Positions 47,299-58,290 of a stretch of DNA of 64,000 nucleotides are shown in pieces. The notes under the pieces were generated by a model. The model was given only the letters and a program-made list of their open reading frames with translations. It was not told the origin of the DNA and searched no databases. The stretch covers positions 1,376,696 through 1,440,695 of the forward strand of contig NZ_KV917374.1 in NCBI RefSeq assembly GCF_002019645.1, read 5' to 3'. The translations under genes and the position numbers were made by a program. This stretch comes from Litchfieldia alkalitelluris (GTDB lineage: Bacteria; Bacillota; Bacilli; Bacillales; Bacillaceae_L). Positions within the stretch are counted from its first letter, which is position 1, and every line of letters starts with the position of its first letter.

Positions 47299-49197
47299 AT
47301 GTGTGGATTCATAGGATGTATGCACGATAAAGAAACACATATTGATGATCAAAAGAAGGCCTTATTTGAGGAAATGAATACAATTATTACTCATCGAGGA
47401 CCTGATGATGCTGGATATTATACAGATGACTTTATACAGTTTGGTTTTAGACGTTTAAGTATCATTGATTTAGAGGCAGGCCATCAGCCATTGACATATG
47501 AAAATGAACGATATTGGATTATTTTCAATGGTGAAATTTATAACTATGTAGAGCTAAGACAGGAACTTGTGGACAAAGGATTTGAATTTGCTACACATTG
47601 TGATACAGAAGTAATTATTGCCTTATATAGTGATATTAAAGAAAAGGCAGTAGAGCGTCTAAGAGGCATGTTTGCTTTTGTGATTTGGGATAAAAAAGAG
47701 CAAAGTCTTTATGGTGCCCGTGATCAATTTGGAATTAAACCATTTTTCTATTATGAAGACCATGGAAGAACTTTCTTTGGTTCAGAGAAGAAAAGTATTC
47801 TTTTAGCATTAGAAAATGATGTTCTTAACTATGATTCTTTACAATATTACCTAACCTATCAGTTTGTGCCAGAACCTGAGACGATGTCATATGGCATTAA
47901 GAAACTAGAGCCTGGACACTTCTTTACGAAAAAGATTGGCGAACAAATGAAGATCGAAAATTATTGGAAAGCTTCATTTAAGCCTCAACCTGCAACAGAA
48001 GAAAAGCTTGTAAAAGAGATTAAAGAAGCACTGTATGATTCTGTGAAAATTCATATGAGAAGTGATGTGCCAGTAGGATCATTCCTATCAGGTGGTATTG
48101 ATTCCTCAATTATCGTTTCAATCGCAAAAGAATTTAATCCTAGTATTAAGACATTCTCGGTTGGATTTGAACGTGATGGTTTCAGTGAGATAGATGTAGC
48201 AAAAGAAACAGCAAGTAAGCTTGGTGTGGAAAATATTAGCTATGTGATATCACCTGAAGAATATATGAAGGAATTACCGAAAATTATTTGGCATATGGAT
48301 GATCCATTAGCAGATCCAGCTGCTGTACCACTTTATTTTGTAGCAAGAGAAGCTAGAAAGCATGTAACAGTTGTTCTATCTGGTGAAGGGGCTGACGAAC
48401 TATTTGGTGGTTATAATATTTACCGAGAGCCTCAAGATCTTGAAATGTTTAATAAAATACCAGAGCCTGGTAAAGTAATGCTTAGAAAAATCGCTAATAT
48501 CCTACCAGAAGGTATAAAAGGGAAAAGCTTTATTGAACGTGGTGTAACTCCAATGGAAGAGCGCTATATTGGAAATGCGAAAATGTTTGGTGAGGACGAG
48601 AAACAGCAATTGTTAAAAGGGTATAAAGAAGGATTAGATTACACAAATATTACTGCACCTTTTTACCAAGAAACAAAAGGCTATGAGCCAGTAAACAGAA
48701 TGCAATATATCGACATTCACACATGGCTTCGTGGAGATATCTTGTTGAAAGCTGATAAAATGACGATGGCTCATTCATTAGAGCTACGTGTTCCATTTTT
48801 AGATAAAGTAGTATTTGATGTTGCATCAAAAATATCACCTGAGCTAAAAACAGCTAATAATACTACAAAATATATTCTTCGTAAAGCAGTAGAAGGAATT
48901 GTACCTGATCATGTGTTAACTCGAAAAAAGCTAGGTTTTCCAGTGCCAATTAGACATTGGTTAAAAAATGAGATGCATGAATGGGCAGTAAACTTAATTA
49001 ATCAAAGTGATACGAATCATTTGTTTAATAAGAAAGTGATTCTTGACCTTTTAGATGACCACTGCAAAGGGAAATTTGATAACAGCCGTAAAATCTGGAC
49101 AGTTCTAGTGTTTATGGTATGGCATCAAGTATATGTTGAAAATGTTTATGATTTTTCGAGTATATATAAAGAAACAAAGGCGCCGGCTGGGGTATAA
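47299..49197 (+). CDS. asnB: Asparagine synthase (glutamine-hydrolysing)
   Basis: AsnB makes asparagine from aspartate, ATP and glutamine. The 632-residue protein starts MCGFIGCMHD, and Cys2 is the amidotransferase nucleophile, which fixes ATG 47299 as the start. AAGGTGA lies about 8 bases upstream, overlapping a longer GTG-initiated frame from 47287. The glutaminase domain covers about residues 1-210. The synthetase domain has the pyrophosphate loop FLSGGIDSSIIV and VLSGEGADELFGGY. The length matches B. subtilis AsnB. Related AsnB proteins can amidate cell-wall diaminopimelate, so this role cannot be excluded. Confidence 0.95.
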   Translation: MCGFIGCMHDKETHIDDQKKALFEEMNTIITHRGPDDAGYYTDDFIQFGFRRLSIIDLEAGHQPLTYENERYWIIFNGEIYNYVELRQELVDKGFEFATHCDTEVIIALYSDIKEKAVERLRGMFAFVIWDKKEQSLYGARDQFGIKPFFYYEDHGRTFFGSEKKSILLALENDVLNYDSLQYYLTYQFVPEPETMSYGIKKLEPGHFFTKKIGEQMKIENYWKASFKPQPATEEKLVKEIKEALYDSVKIHMRSDVPVGSFLSGGIDSSIIVSIAKEFNPSIKTFSVGFERDGFSEIDVAKETASKLGVENISYVISPEEYMKELPKIIWHMDDPLADPAAVPLYFVAREARKHVTVVLSGEGADELFGGYNIYREPQDLEMFNKIPEPGKVMLRKIANILPEGIKGKSFIERGVTPMEERYIGNAKMFGEDEKQQLLKGYKEGLDYTNITAPFYQETKGYEPVNRMQYIDIHTWLRGDILLKADKMTMAHSLELRVPFLDKVVFDVASKISPELKTANNTTKYILRKAVEGIVPDHVLTRKKLGFPVPIRHWLKNEMHEWAVNLINQSDTNHLFNKKVILDLLDDHCKGKFDNSRKIWTVLVFMVWHQVYVENVYDFSSIYKETKAPAGV

Positions 49198-49205
49198 ATA
49201 ATCGT

Positions 49206-49244
49206 AAAAAAGAACACTTACAATTTTTTGTAAGTGTTCTTTTT
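49206..49244. terminator. Strong bidirectional terminator after asnB
   Basis: AAAAAGAACACTTACAA pairs with TTGTAAGTGTTCTTTTT around a short T-rich loop. It lies between asnB and a family A repeat. Confidence 0.9.
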
Positions 49245-49245
49245 G

Positions 49246-49480
49246 GTGTCTCCCTGAAAATAACCTAGGTAGTGGAAGTTCCATGAGCTGCGATCCACTC
49301 GCGGGATACCGCCGGGTGGTCCGTGAGCCTCCTCGTCGCCGGGGGCTCCTGTGGGGTCTCACGAGACCACTGGATCCCGCAAGAGTCAAGTGGCTCTCCG
49401 CTCATTCCACACTATGAAAGATATTTTTTTAATCCTCTTGGTGAAAATTTAATTAGCATTGAATGTCTGGGTACACCATA
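49246..49480 (+). repeat. Family A GC-rich repeat, copy A6
   Basis: A plus-oriented copy with flank CCCTGAAAATAACCTAGGTA and a core at about 49285-49413 (GATCCACTCGCGGGATACCG and GAGACCACTGGATCCCGCAA). A further fragment of the flank (ACTCCATAGTGCTAAC) lies near 49486. It sits between the convergent asnB and peptidase genes. Confidence 0.9.
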
Positions 49481-49526
49481 TTCATACTCCATAGTGCTAA
49501 CCGAATTACCATTGGGGTCTTTACCT

Positions 49527-50417
49527 CTAATACAAGTACGTAATAGCTTGTTTACCCATTTGTTCCCAAGACTTTATAAAGTCTTCCTTAGGTGCTTTTT
49601 TATTTTTTTTGCCGGTGAGTGGGTCATTGAAATAGATGTATTTTTCATCATAACCCGTTACTAATACTGAATGTTCTTGATAAGTAATATCAATGACGCC
49701 CTCGCTTGTGTGCCATGTTTCGAAGTAGTGTTTAGGGAGTTTTTTGTATTTCACATTTGTGATAACCCAAACAGGGGTGTCATTGGATAAATACATTTTA
49801 ACTGCATCAAAATCACTGCCTGTTATATCAATGATTCGTGCTGGTAGAAACTGCGATGCTAAATCGGCAACAGGGCGATGATAAACACCGTACCCTTTAT
49901 TTTTCTTTGTGTACATATCACCGACAAATCCAATATTAGGATGGCCGAACGTAATTTTGCCATTCACCTTTTTATAAGGTGTTGGATCTTTTTTAATTTC
50001 CTTGGCTAGTGTCATTTTATCAACCTCAACCCCTGCATATTGCAAAAGCATGGCCAAGCTTGTGATTTCACATCCCCGAGGAAGTTCAGGGTATTGGGCA
50101 ATGATAGGAGCATCTAATAAAACAGAATCCTTTAAAGGTGTAGCACTTACTTCAGCAGAAGCTACAACAGCCTCAATAGGTTCGATTTTTTTTGTTGGCG
50201 TTTCTATAGCAGGTTCAGCTTGTTTTTGAATAGAATTGATTTTCGCTGCAACAAGCGCCCAATCTGTTTTATCAACAAGCAAAATACTAAATACCCCGAA
50301 AAATAATAATGCATATATTTGTGCATGACGTTTAAATCGTAGATTATTTGGTTTTACAATATAAGTAACTAATATGATGGTCATAAGACCTGAGAAGACA
50401 AAAAGAGCTAAAGACAT
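49527..50417 (-). CDS. Membrane-anchored C39-like cysteine peptidase
   Basis: A 296-residue protein with two N-terminal membrane segments (about residues 3-24 and 35-55), an Ala/Glu/Lys-rich linker, and a C39-like papain-fold domain. The nucleophile Cys is in YPELPRGCEITSLAMLL, the His in YQEHSVLVTGYD, and the Asn/Asp in YIYFNDPLTG. This resembles the B. subtilis YvpB-type family, not bacteriocin-processing ABC proteases, as no ABC domain is attached. The substrate is unknown. ATG 50417 follows AAAGGAG by 11 bases. ATG 50456 has no site. Confidence 0.8.
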   Translation of the reverse strand: MSLALFVFSGLMTIILVTYIVKPNNLRFKRHAQIYALLFFGVFSILLVDKTDWALVAAKINSIQKQAEPAIETPTKKIEPIEAVVASAEVSATPLKDSVLLDAPIIAQYPELPRGCEITSLAMLLQYAGVEVDKMTLAKEIKKDPTPYKKVNGKITFGHPNIGFVGDMYTKKNKGYGVYHRPVADLASQFLPARIIDITGSDFDAVKMYLSNDTPVWVITNVKYKKLPKHYFETWHTSEGVIDITYQEHSVLVTGYDEKYIYFNDPLTGKKNKKAPKEDFIKSWEQMGKQAITYLY

Positions 50418-50513
50418 ATATAATAAGACTCCTTTTAAAGGTGCTTCTCTTATCATACCATGTTTTCTAGCTCATCAATCAAAAAATGCACTTCCTTTTA
50501 TAGGTAGCGTAGC

Positions 50514-51659
50514 TTATGCATATTTCCTATTTTCTATGGAGGATAGGACATAATCGTATTCGTTCACTAGTCGAGAAAAAATCTGACCCCATGACTGTGT
50601 TAGGGCATATCTCCGGCCTGCACTTTCCATCTTTTTTCTTAATTCAGTATTGCAAATTAATTTACTAATTGCCTCAATATATTCATTAATTTGATTAGGA
50701 TTACATAATACACCAGTGCAATCATGCTGAATGATGTCTTTGACACCTCCTGCATTTGCACCAATAACAGGTGTACCTGAAGCAAGCGATTCAAGTACTA
50801 CATTCCCGAAAGTCTCTGTTGTTGAAGGAAATATAAACAAGTCTGAATAAGCATATACACTTGATAACTCCTTGCCGCTCAAATATCCGGTGAATGTCAT
50901 ATTGCTTGGAGCTTGGTTACGCATTTCCTCCATTGATGGACCTTCCCCTACAATTAGCCAGTGAACCTTGTCATTAATAGAGGGGGGAAGTGAGGTAGCA
51001 ATTTTAATTAATGTATCAATATTTTTTTCTGGAGCAAGCCGACCTACATATGTAAGAACATATGGTACATCAATCTGATATTTTAATGAGCTTTCAGCTT
51101 TATTATGGTAGGGGTGAAATTGATTGCAATCAACACCTCTTGGCCAAATACTAAGATTTGTAAATCCGTGTCTTTTTAATTGATGGTAGGTTTCGTTTGA
51201 AGGGACGAAAAGCTTTTGGAAACTAGCGTGAAACCAGTGCATATATTTCCAAAGAAGACGAGATAGAAATTGAAGGTCATAATATTCAAGGTATCGGTCA
51301 AAATCAGTATGATAAGAACCAACGACAGGGATATCTAGTTTTTTTGCGAAATGTAAACCTGTAAGTCCGATATTAAATGGGGTGGCTATATGAATTAGTT
51401 CTGGCTGAAAGGCAAGTAGTTCTTGTTTAATTTTTGAGAGATTTGGTAAGCCCATACGACATTCGGGATATAAGAAAAATGGGAGACTTGTAAAGCGGTA
51501 TATTTCTTGTTCAAAAAATGAGTCCCTTGTGCTTTCAGGTGCAAACACTCTAAATTGAATGTTATTACACTCAAAATAGTTTGTTAATCGTTTTAAAGTG
51601 CGAGCAACACCGTTAACATCAGGAAAGTAAGTGTCAGTAAAAACCGCTATTTTCTTCAT
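50514..51659 (-). CDS. GT4-family glycosyltransferase
   Basis: A 381-residue two-domain GT-B enzyme. The N-terminal domain starts FTDTYFPDVNGVARTLKRL, as in the MgtA/PimB group. The C-terminal domain has VGRLAPEKNID and PSTTETFGNVVLESLASGTP with the EX7E pattern of retaining GT4 enzymes. Relatives add glucose or mannose to diacylglycerol or phosphatidylinositol, so a glycolipid role is possible. ATG 51659 lies 6 bases after AGGAGG, and the PAP2 gene ends about 25 bases upstream, suggesting one operon. Confidence 0.87.
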   Translation of the reverse strand: MKKIAVFTDTYFPDVNGVARTLKRLTNYFECNNIQFRVFAPESTRDSFFEQEIYRFTSLPFFLYPECRMGLPNLSKIKQELLAFQPELIHIATPFNIGLTGLHFAKKLDIPVVGSYHTDFDRYLEYYDLQFLSRLLWKYMHWFHASFQKLFVPSNETYHQLKRHGFTNLSIWPRGVDCNQFHPYHNKAESSLKYQIDVPYVLTYVGRLAPEKNIDTLIKIATSLPPSINDKVHWLIVGEGPSMEEMRNQAPSNMTFTGYLSGKELSSVYAYSDLFIFPSTTETFGNVVLESLASGTPVIGANAGGVKDIIQHDCTGVLCNPNQINEYIEAISKLICNTELRKKMESAGRRYALTQSWGQIFSRLVNEYDYVLSSIENRKYA

Positions 51660-51683
51660 AACATTCCTCCTAAATCTGTTCAT

Positions 51684-52241
51684 TTAATTTAAGAATACGG
51701 AAGGGAAAATCGCCATAGATGAAAAATAGACACAAAATGCTACCGTTGAACCAAGTAACCCACCAACAAGAATATCTGATGGATAATGCAATCCTAAATA
51801 CACTCTTGAAATTGCTACGAGACAAGCTAGAGGAAGTAAAATAATGGCTAAGGAAGGTCTCATCATAATAATTGGTATGACTACTGAAAAAACAGCTGTT
51901 GTATGACCTGATGGAAAAGAGTGATCTTTTAATGGGTTCTTCTGGTGTTTTGATTGTTCAAGAACTAAATATGGACGGAGTCTTGGATATTTTTTCTTAA
52001 TGATAGCAACAGGGATATGACTTAGTGCTAACGAAATGGCGCAGACTATCCCAACTATACGGATTGGTTCAGGTGCAAAAAGAGCGATAATTAACGTGAT
52101 CGCAATTGTAAATGTAGCTCCGCCAAGATGGGTCAGAGTGGTGAACAACCGATTCAACATCCTAATATCATAATGTCGATTAACCTGGTGAAATAGTTGA
52201 CACTCTAGGGTGTAACAATGAATAAGGATTTTTGAAAGCAT
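51684..52241 (-). CDS. PAP2-family phosphatase
   Basis: A 185-residue integral membrane phosphatase. The three PAP2 motifs are seen in KKKYPRLRP, PSGHTTAV and SRVYLGLHYPSD, with the catalytic His in the last. It has five or six hydrophobic segments. Substrates in this family are lipid phosphates such as phosphatidate or undecaprenyl diphosphate. Pairing with the glycosyltransferase downstream suggests lipid or carrier-lipid metabolism. GGGGG lies 8 bases before the ATG. Confidence 0.87.
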   Translation of the reverse strand: MLSKILIHCYTLECQLFHQVNRHYDIRMLNRLFTTLTHLGGATFTIAITLIIALFAPEPIRIVGIVCAISLALSHIPVAIIKKKYPRLRPYLVLEQSKHQKNPLKDHSFPSGHTTAVFSVVIPIIMMRPSLAIILLPLACLVAISRVYLGLHYPSDILVGGLLGSTVAFCVYFSSMAIFPSVFLN

Positions 52242-52494
52242 AGCATAACCCCCTATTAGTGTATGTTTATCAGTAATTGTACTAGTGGTTTTTAAACAGG
52301 ATAATAAGCTAGTGTAAAATAAACGTAAAAAAGGCTCTTTTATGAAAGGTTGTTGCTATTCGAACAATAAAGAATAAATAGCTGTTATTATACAATAAAG
52401 GGTTAAACATCTTGGAAGAAAAGATGCCACTCAACTTGTTTAAAGTGAAGTGAATAATATGACGGTTTAAACAACAAAGTTTGAGAAAAATAGC

Positions 52495-52522
52495 CAAAAA
52501 AAAAGAAGAGGAGTCCTCTTCT
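52495..52522 (-). terminator. Terminator of ytoA
   Basis: On the minus strand AAGAAGAGGA pairs with TCCTCTTCTT, followed by eight or more T. It directly adjoins the ytoA stop. The stretch 52242-52495 has no gene. Confidence 0.85.
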
Positions 52523-53034
52523 TATGACTGTAGCGATTTATAATACTGTCCTTTTTCTACATACTCGGTACGAATACGTTCCATGTCTTTTTTATCCTCT
52601 TCCGTTAACTCACGAACAACTTTTGCGGGTCTTCCTAGGGCAAGTGTATTTGGTGGTATTTTTTTACCTGGCGGAACTAAACTTCCTGCACCAATAAAGG
52701 CACCTTCACCAATCTCAGCACCATCAAGAATGATTGATCCCATACCAATTAGTGCATTCTTTCTAATAATGGAACTATGTAGTATCACCTGATGACCAAC
52801 CGTTACATCATCCTCGATAATGAGAGGGTTATTAGGACTTTGATGTAAGCATGAGTTATCTTGAATATTGACTCTTTTACCTATAATCGTCGGTGCAACA
52901 TCACCTCTAATTACAGAATTAAACCAGATTGAGCTTTTATCACCAATTGTCACATCTCCTGTAATCGTTACAAAGTCAGCGACAAAGACTGATTCTGCAA
53001 TGTTTGGAGTCTTATCTTTATATGGATATCTCAT
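52522..53034 (-). CDS. ytoA: Gamma-carbonic-anhydrase-like hexapeptide protein YtoA
   Basis: A 170-residue left-handed beta-helix protein. Hexapeptide repeats run from about residue 12 to 140. The zinc-ligand histidines of the gamma class are seen in SCLHQSPNNP, VGHQVILH. Enzyme activity of the Bacillus protein is not established. ATG 53034 follows AAAGGGG. The GTG at 53043 touches that site. It is divergent from ytpA. Confidence 0.9.
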   Translation of the reverse strand: MRYPYKDKTPNIAESVFVADFVTITGDVTIGDKSSIWFNSVIRGDVAPTIIGKRVNIQDNSCLHQSPNNPLIIEDDVTVGHQVILHSSIIRKNALIGMGSIILDGAEIGEGAFIGAGSLVPPGKKIPPNTLALGRPAKVVRELTEEDKKDMERIRTEYVEKGQYYKSLQS

Positions 53035-53168
53035 GAACTCCACCCCTTTCAGTTGTATATTTAGATAAAATCATCTAAGTTTAATATAGTATGTTTTTAT
53101 TGTACATAGATTAATGCTTCATGTCATTTCTATAATAGTTACCTCATTCCAAAATTGGAGGTTTTAAG

Positions 53169-53948
53169 ATGTGGGTTTGGGAAGCGAATAATCCTAGAGG
53201 AGTTTTAGTTATAGTCCATGGAGCAAATGAGCATCATGGAAGATATAAATGGTTGATTGAACAATGGTATGCAGAAGGCTTTAATGTCGTCATTGGTGAC
53301 CTTCCGGGACAAGGTGAAACCACAAAAAAAGAGCGCGGGCACATTGACTCCTTTGATGAATATATTACTGTCATTGAGGAATGGATTAAGAAGGCTGAAT
53401 CTTATCAAGTTCCAATTTTTATATTAGGACATAGTATGGGTGGTTTAGCTGTCATTCGAACATTACAGGAAAAAGAATTGCCGATCACTGGAGTACTTTT
53501 ATCCTCACCGTGCCTCGGATTAGTGAATCCACCTTCGATTTTTTTAGATATATTGACAAAAGGTATAAACATCTTTATTCCAAGACTAAGAATTAATAGT
53601 GGAGTTTCTGTCGACAATGCAACTAGAAGTGAAATGGTTCGAGATGAAGGACTTAGGGACCCATTATATAATAAATACGTATCGATAAGGTGGTACCGTG
53701 AACTGGCAGGAGCAATGATTCAAGCCAGCAAAGAAGTGAATAAGTTTCCGAATCTCCCGTTATTGGTTCTCCAAGGTGGGGATGATAAAATAGTAGACAA
53801 AACTGCTGTGAAACAGTGGTTTAATCATGTAACCTCGAATGAGAAGACTTATAAAGAATACCCCCATTTATACCATGAGGTGTTCAATGAACCTGAAAAA
53901 GAGGAAGTGTTTACATATGCACTTTCTTTCGTGAAGGCTCTTTTGTGA
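53169..53948 (+). CDS. ytpA: Monoacylglycerol-lipase-like phospholipase YtpA
   Basis: A 259-residue alpha/beta hydrolase of the lysophospholipase/monoglyceride lipase type: VIVHGANEHHGRY, nucleophile Ser in LGHSMGGLAV (about residue 95), Asp in LQGGDDKIVD, His in PHLYHEVFNE. In B. subtilis YtpA makes bacilysocin, a lysophosphatidylglycerol antibiotic. Whether this protein does so is an inference from orthology. GGAGG lies 7 bases before the ATG. Confidence 0.9.
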   Translation: MWVWEANNPRGVLVIVHGANEHHGRYKWLIEQWYAEGFNVVIGDLPGQGETTKKERGHIDSFDEYITVIEEWIKKAESYQVPIFILGHSMGGLAVIRTLQEKELPITGVLLSSPCLGLVNPPSIFLDILTKGINIFIPRLRINSGVSVDNATRSEMVRDEGLRDPLYNKYVSIRWYRELAGAMIQASKEVNKFPNLPLLVLQGGDDKIVDKTAVKQWFNHVTSNEKTYKEYPHLYHEVFNEPEKEEVFTYALSFVKALL

Positions 53949-54132
53949 AAGTTTGTTGTTAATGAACCTAGTTTAAATAAAAAAACACTATTTTATTCTG
54001 TATTTTGGTATTAATTTCGCAAGAATAGACGCCACTCTACATCGTTCATAGTGACTTTTAATAGAGCTATCATACCCAACAATGATTATGAAAACAGCCG
54101 TGAATAATAAGTTAGAAGTTAGAGGTGATTAA

Positions 54133-55212
54133 GTGAAAGTACCAACACATCCATTTCCGTTGATGGGAAAGGTGTATAATGATGTGATTCCAACAGTTCA
54201 TAAATATTTAGGCCATTGGCGTAAGAAGGCGGAGAACATACCAAATCCAGAGCTACGAAAACAGGCTCTTGCCAGTATTGATTCAAAGACCTTTCATTGT
54301 GAGGGCGGTTCTATCATGGCGATACTAGCTCACAATCACATGGAACAATGTATCAAGTTTATTGTTGCATATCAAACCATCAGCGATTATTTAGATAACC
54401 TTTGTGATCGAAGTACATCACTAGATCCAGTGGATTTTCGCGCCTTACATGAATCAATGCCACATGCATTAACCATTGGCCAAACTACAACAAATTATTA
54501 CCGTTACAGAAATGAACAAGATGATGGTGGGTATTTAGAGGATTTAGTCCAGACATGTCAGGAAGCACTTGCCCAAACATTTCATTATGAGAAAATTGTT
54601 ACTCACTTAAAAGAGTTGGCAGGCTATTATTGTGATTTACAAGTACATAAGCATGTGGAAGTAAAGGAGCGGGTTCCAAGACTTGAACAATGGTTTGAAC
54701 ATCATAAACCTTTATTACCAGAGATGGAGTGGTATGAATTCTCAGCTTGTTCTGGATCAACCTTAGGGATCTTTTGTCTAGTAGCACACGCCTTTCAAGA
54801 CGAGTTTGAGCAAGAAGCTGCTGATAAAATTAGAAATGGTTATTTTCCTTATATTCAGGGGCTTCACATCTTATTGGATTATTTAATTGATCAAGAAGAA
54901 GATCGAAAAGGAGGAGATCTAAACTTCTGCTTTTATTATCCTCATGAAGAAAAACTTATTGCCCGTCTAAAACATTTTGTTTTACAGGCAGACAAGCATA
55001 TTTCAGGACTTCCTAATGAGAAATTCCATAAGCTTATTAACAGGGGGCTTCTTGGTATATACCTTTCAGATGAAAAGGTGCGGAAACAAAAAAAAGTCTC
55101 ACAAATAGCCAAGGAAATGATCAAGTGTGGTGGAAGCACCTCTTATTTTTTCTATATGAATGGACGTGCATACCGTACCTTTCAAAAGGTTTCAGGTGTG
55201 TTTGCGAGATAA
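54133..55212 (+). CDS. ytpB: Tetraprenyl-beta-curcumene synthase YtpB
   Basis: A 359-residue DUF2600 protein, almost wholly helical. The aspartate-rich segment ISDYLDNLCDRS (about residues 94-105) and YLIDQEEDRKGGDLNF serve as metal sites. YtpB cyclises C35 heptaprenyl diphosphate, first step of the sesquarterpene (sporulene-type) lipids of Bacillus spores. The start is GTG, with AGAGGTGA 7 bases before it. No ORF fills the 184 bases between ytpA and ytpB. Confidence 0.93.
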   Translation: MKVPTHPFPLMGKVYNDVIPTVHKYLGHWRKKAENIPNPELRKQALASIDSKTFHCEGGSIMAILAHNHMEQCIKFIVAYQTISDYLDNLCDRSTSLDPVDFRALHESMPHALTIGQTTTNYYRYRNEQDDGGYLEDLVQTCQEALAQTFHYEKIVTHLKELAGYYCDLQVHKHVEVKERVPRLEQWFEHHKPLLPEMEWYEFSACSGSTLGIFCLVAHAFQDEFEQEAADKIRNGYFPYIQGLHILLDYLIDQEEDRKGGDLNFCFYYPHEEKLIARLKHFVLQADKHISGLPNEKFHKLINRGLLGIYLSDEKVRKQKKVSQIAKEMIKCGGSTSYFFYMNGRAYRTFQKVSGVFAR

Positions 55213-55246
55213 AAAGGCTTGCAGGGAATTTTCCTACAAGCCTTTA
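55213..55246. terminator. Terminator between ytpB and mnmM
   Basis: AAAGGCTTG(C)AGG pairs with CCT(A)CAAGCCTTT. T-rich on the plus side and A-rich on the minus side, serving convergent genes. Confidence 0.8.
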
Positions 55247-56778
<1,532 letters not shown>

Positions 56779-56971
56779 GTCAGTATCTCCTTTTTGTTCC
56801 ATTAATTTAAATCTCATTAAAAGATTTTATCATGATTAAAACAGACTTCTCAAATGTAAATAATGTGTACAAAATTGGAAGACATTCATTAGTGTCCTTA
56901 GATACTTTATTGTGCAAACTAATATTTGATGAAGCATGGACTTCATAAAGAACCAAAGGAGGGGTATACGA

Positions 56972-57253
56972 ATGGCCACTCGTAAATCTGTCGAGGATTT
57001 TTTAGCACAATGTGAAGACACAATTCGATATGCACAAGAACAAATAACAATAGGGCGCCAACAAGAGCATTATAATGCAACTGAGTATACAGATGCATTA
57101 GAACAACTAGAAGAACGTGTCAATGACTTAGCTCATCTGGCCCTCAGCTGTAATGGTCAACAAAGAGAGCAGTTACACCGTATGCGACTACAGCTACAAC
57201 AACTTCAAAATGATTTAACATTAGATGAAAACATCATTCAAGAATATAAATAA
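56972..57253 (+). CDS. ytzC: DUF2524-family protein YtzC
   Basis: A 93-residue soluble protein, mainly helical and rich in Gln and Glu: MATRKSVEDFLAQCEDTIRY ... QQREQLHRMRLQLQQLQNDL, likely a coiled-coil hairpin. It follows B. subtilis YtzC closely. The function is unknown. ATG 56972 follows AAGGAGG by 9 bases. It is divergent from the mnmL gene. Confidence 0.9.
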   Translation: MATRKSVEDFLAQCEDTIRYAQEQITIGRQQEHYNATEYTDALEQLEERVNDLAHLALSCNGQQREQLHRMRLQLQQLQNDLTLDENIIQEYK

Positions 57254-57266
57254 GGAGTCATGATTT

Positions 57267-57425
57267 ATGAAGAAGCGTTCTGATCAAAACAATCCAGAGC
57301 AAAAGACGCAAAACGGTCATAATAGTGAATTTGGTGAGGAACAACTTAGCGCCATTGAAAAAGTGAAAAGAATGAATTCTAAAAAAGGGCAACCAATCAA
57401 ATCGAAACAACGACCAGAATATTAA
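57267..57425 (+). CDS. Small hydrophilic protein of unknown function
   Basis: A 52-residue, highly charged protein: MKKRSDQNNPEQKTQNGHNS, then FGEEQLSAIEKVKRMNSKKG and a basic end. No hydrophobic core, so it is probably disordered. Its composition recalls minor small acid-soluble spore proteins, but I see no diagnostic motif. AAGGAG lies 9 bases before the ATG, and the gene starts 13 bases after ytzC, so they are probably co-transcribed. Confidence 0.65.
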   Translation: MKKRSDQNNPEQKTQNGHNSEFGEEQLSAIEKVKRMNSKKGQPIKSKQRPEY

Positions 57426-57510
57426 GAAAAGCGTTGCGGGAGCCCGTCTATCGGAGACAGACTTATAACCAACCTCAAGCCGCTGGCGATTGGAACTAGA
57501 CATTAAAACC
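57424..57510 (+). repeat. Family C repeat, diverged copy C2
   Basis: GAAAAGCGTTGCGGGAGCCC and GCCGCTGGCGATTGGAACTAGACA match the ends of the family C element at 23930-24052 but are shorter inside. It abuts the stop of the 52-residue protein gene. Confidence 0.55.
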
Positions 57511-57545
57511 GGGTTGAAATTTCATACTTTCCAATATAAATGAAA

Positions 57546-57580
57546 AAAATGGGTGTGAAGGTAAGCTTCACACCCATTTT
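57546..57580 (+). terminator. Terminator after the ytzC unit
   Basis: AAAATGGGTGTGAAG at 57546-57560 pairs perfectly with CTTCACACCCATTTT at 57566-57580. Confidence 0.88.
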
Positions 57581-57640
57581 AGTATAGAACAAGTAGTTTA
57601 AGGGAAAATAACGGAAAAGTATGCAGGGGATGTAAATTGA

Positions 57641-58246
57641 ATGAGTGCCAATATCAATGTTGGGAATAATATTGAAACATACATATATTTATCTGTATTT
57701 TTGATAGGGAGTATTTTATTATATTTATTTTTAAGGATTAATTGGAAAAGCTATGGTTTATTATTTATCCTAGCAACAGTTATTGGGAATTTATTATGTT
57801 TTATTTTTGTCCAACTGGGCTTTTATTCTTATCCGTATGTGATACTACCTAAATTTGAAAATATGCCATATACAGCTATTTCCCTTTCCTTTCCTATTTA
57901 TGTTCTGATTTTGGTAAGGTATAGTCCCAAAAGGTGGCCATGGAAAATCCCTTTTTATTGGGCATTTATCAATTTGGGGTTACTATCTGAATATTATGCA
58001 TTGCATTATACAAGTATCATAAAATACGGCTTTGAATGGGATACCTGGGACTCTTACACATGGTGGTGGATTTATTTTCTATTATTTGAGTGGATTGGTG
58101 GCCAACTTATCCCAGACAAGGACCGAAAACCGCTCCATATTAAGCACCTACATTATGGAAAACTAGGTTGGGGCTTAATCCATTTGATATTAATTACAAC
58201 AATTTTCCTTGCAGGCTATTACGTTGGAACCCTAACTAAAAAGTAA
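57641..58246 (+). CDS. CBO0543-like membrane protein
   Basis: A 201-residue integral membrane protein with about six hydrophobic segments and many aromatic residues. WDTWDSYTWWWIYFLLFEW and the surrounding layout match the CBO0543 family common in sporeforming Firmicutes, as I recall. Function unknown. GGGGATG lies about 11 bases before the ATG. A single gene with a terminator after it. Confidence 0.75.
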   Translation: MSANINVGNNIETYIYLSVFLIGSILLYLFLRINWKSYGLLFILATVIGNLLCFIFVQLGFYSYPYVILPKFENMPYTAISLSFPIYVLILVRYSPKRWPWKIPFYWAFINLGLLSEYYALHYTSIIKYGFEWDTWDSYTWWWIYFLLFEWIGGQLIPDKDRKPLHIKHLHYGKLGWGLIHLILITTIFLAGYYVGTLTKK

Positions 58247-58252
58247 ATTAAA

Positions 58253-58290
58253 AAGAAGTTAATCTTAGGATTAGCTTTTTCTTTTAGTTT
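58253..58290 (+). terminator. Terminator of the CBO0543-like gene
   Basis: AGTTAATC pairs with GATTAGCT around a short loop, followed by TTTTCTTTT. Confidence 0.75.
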
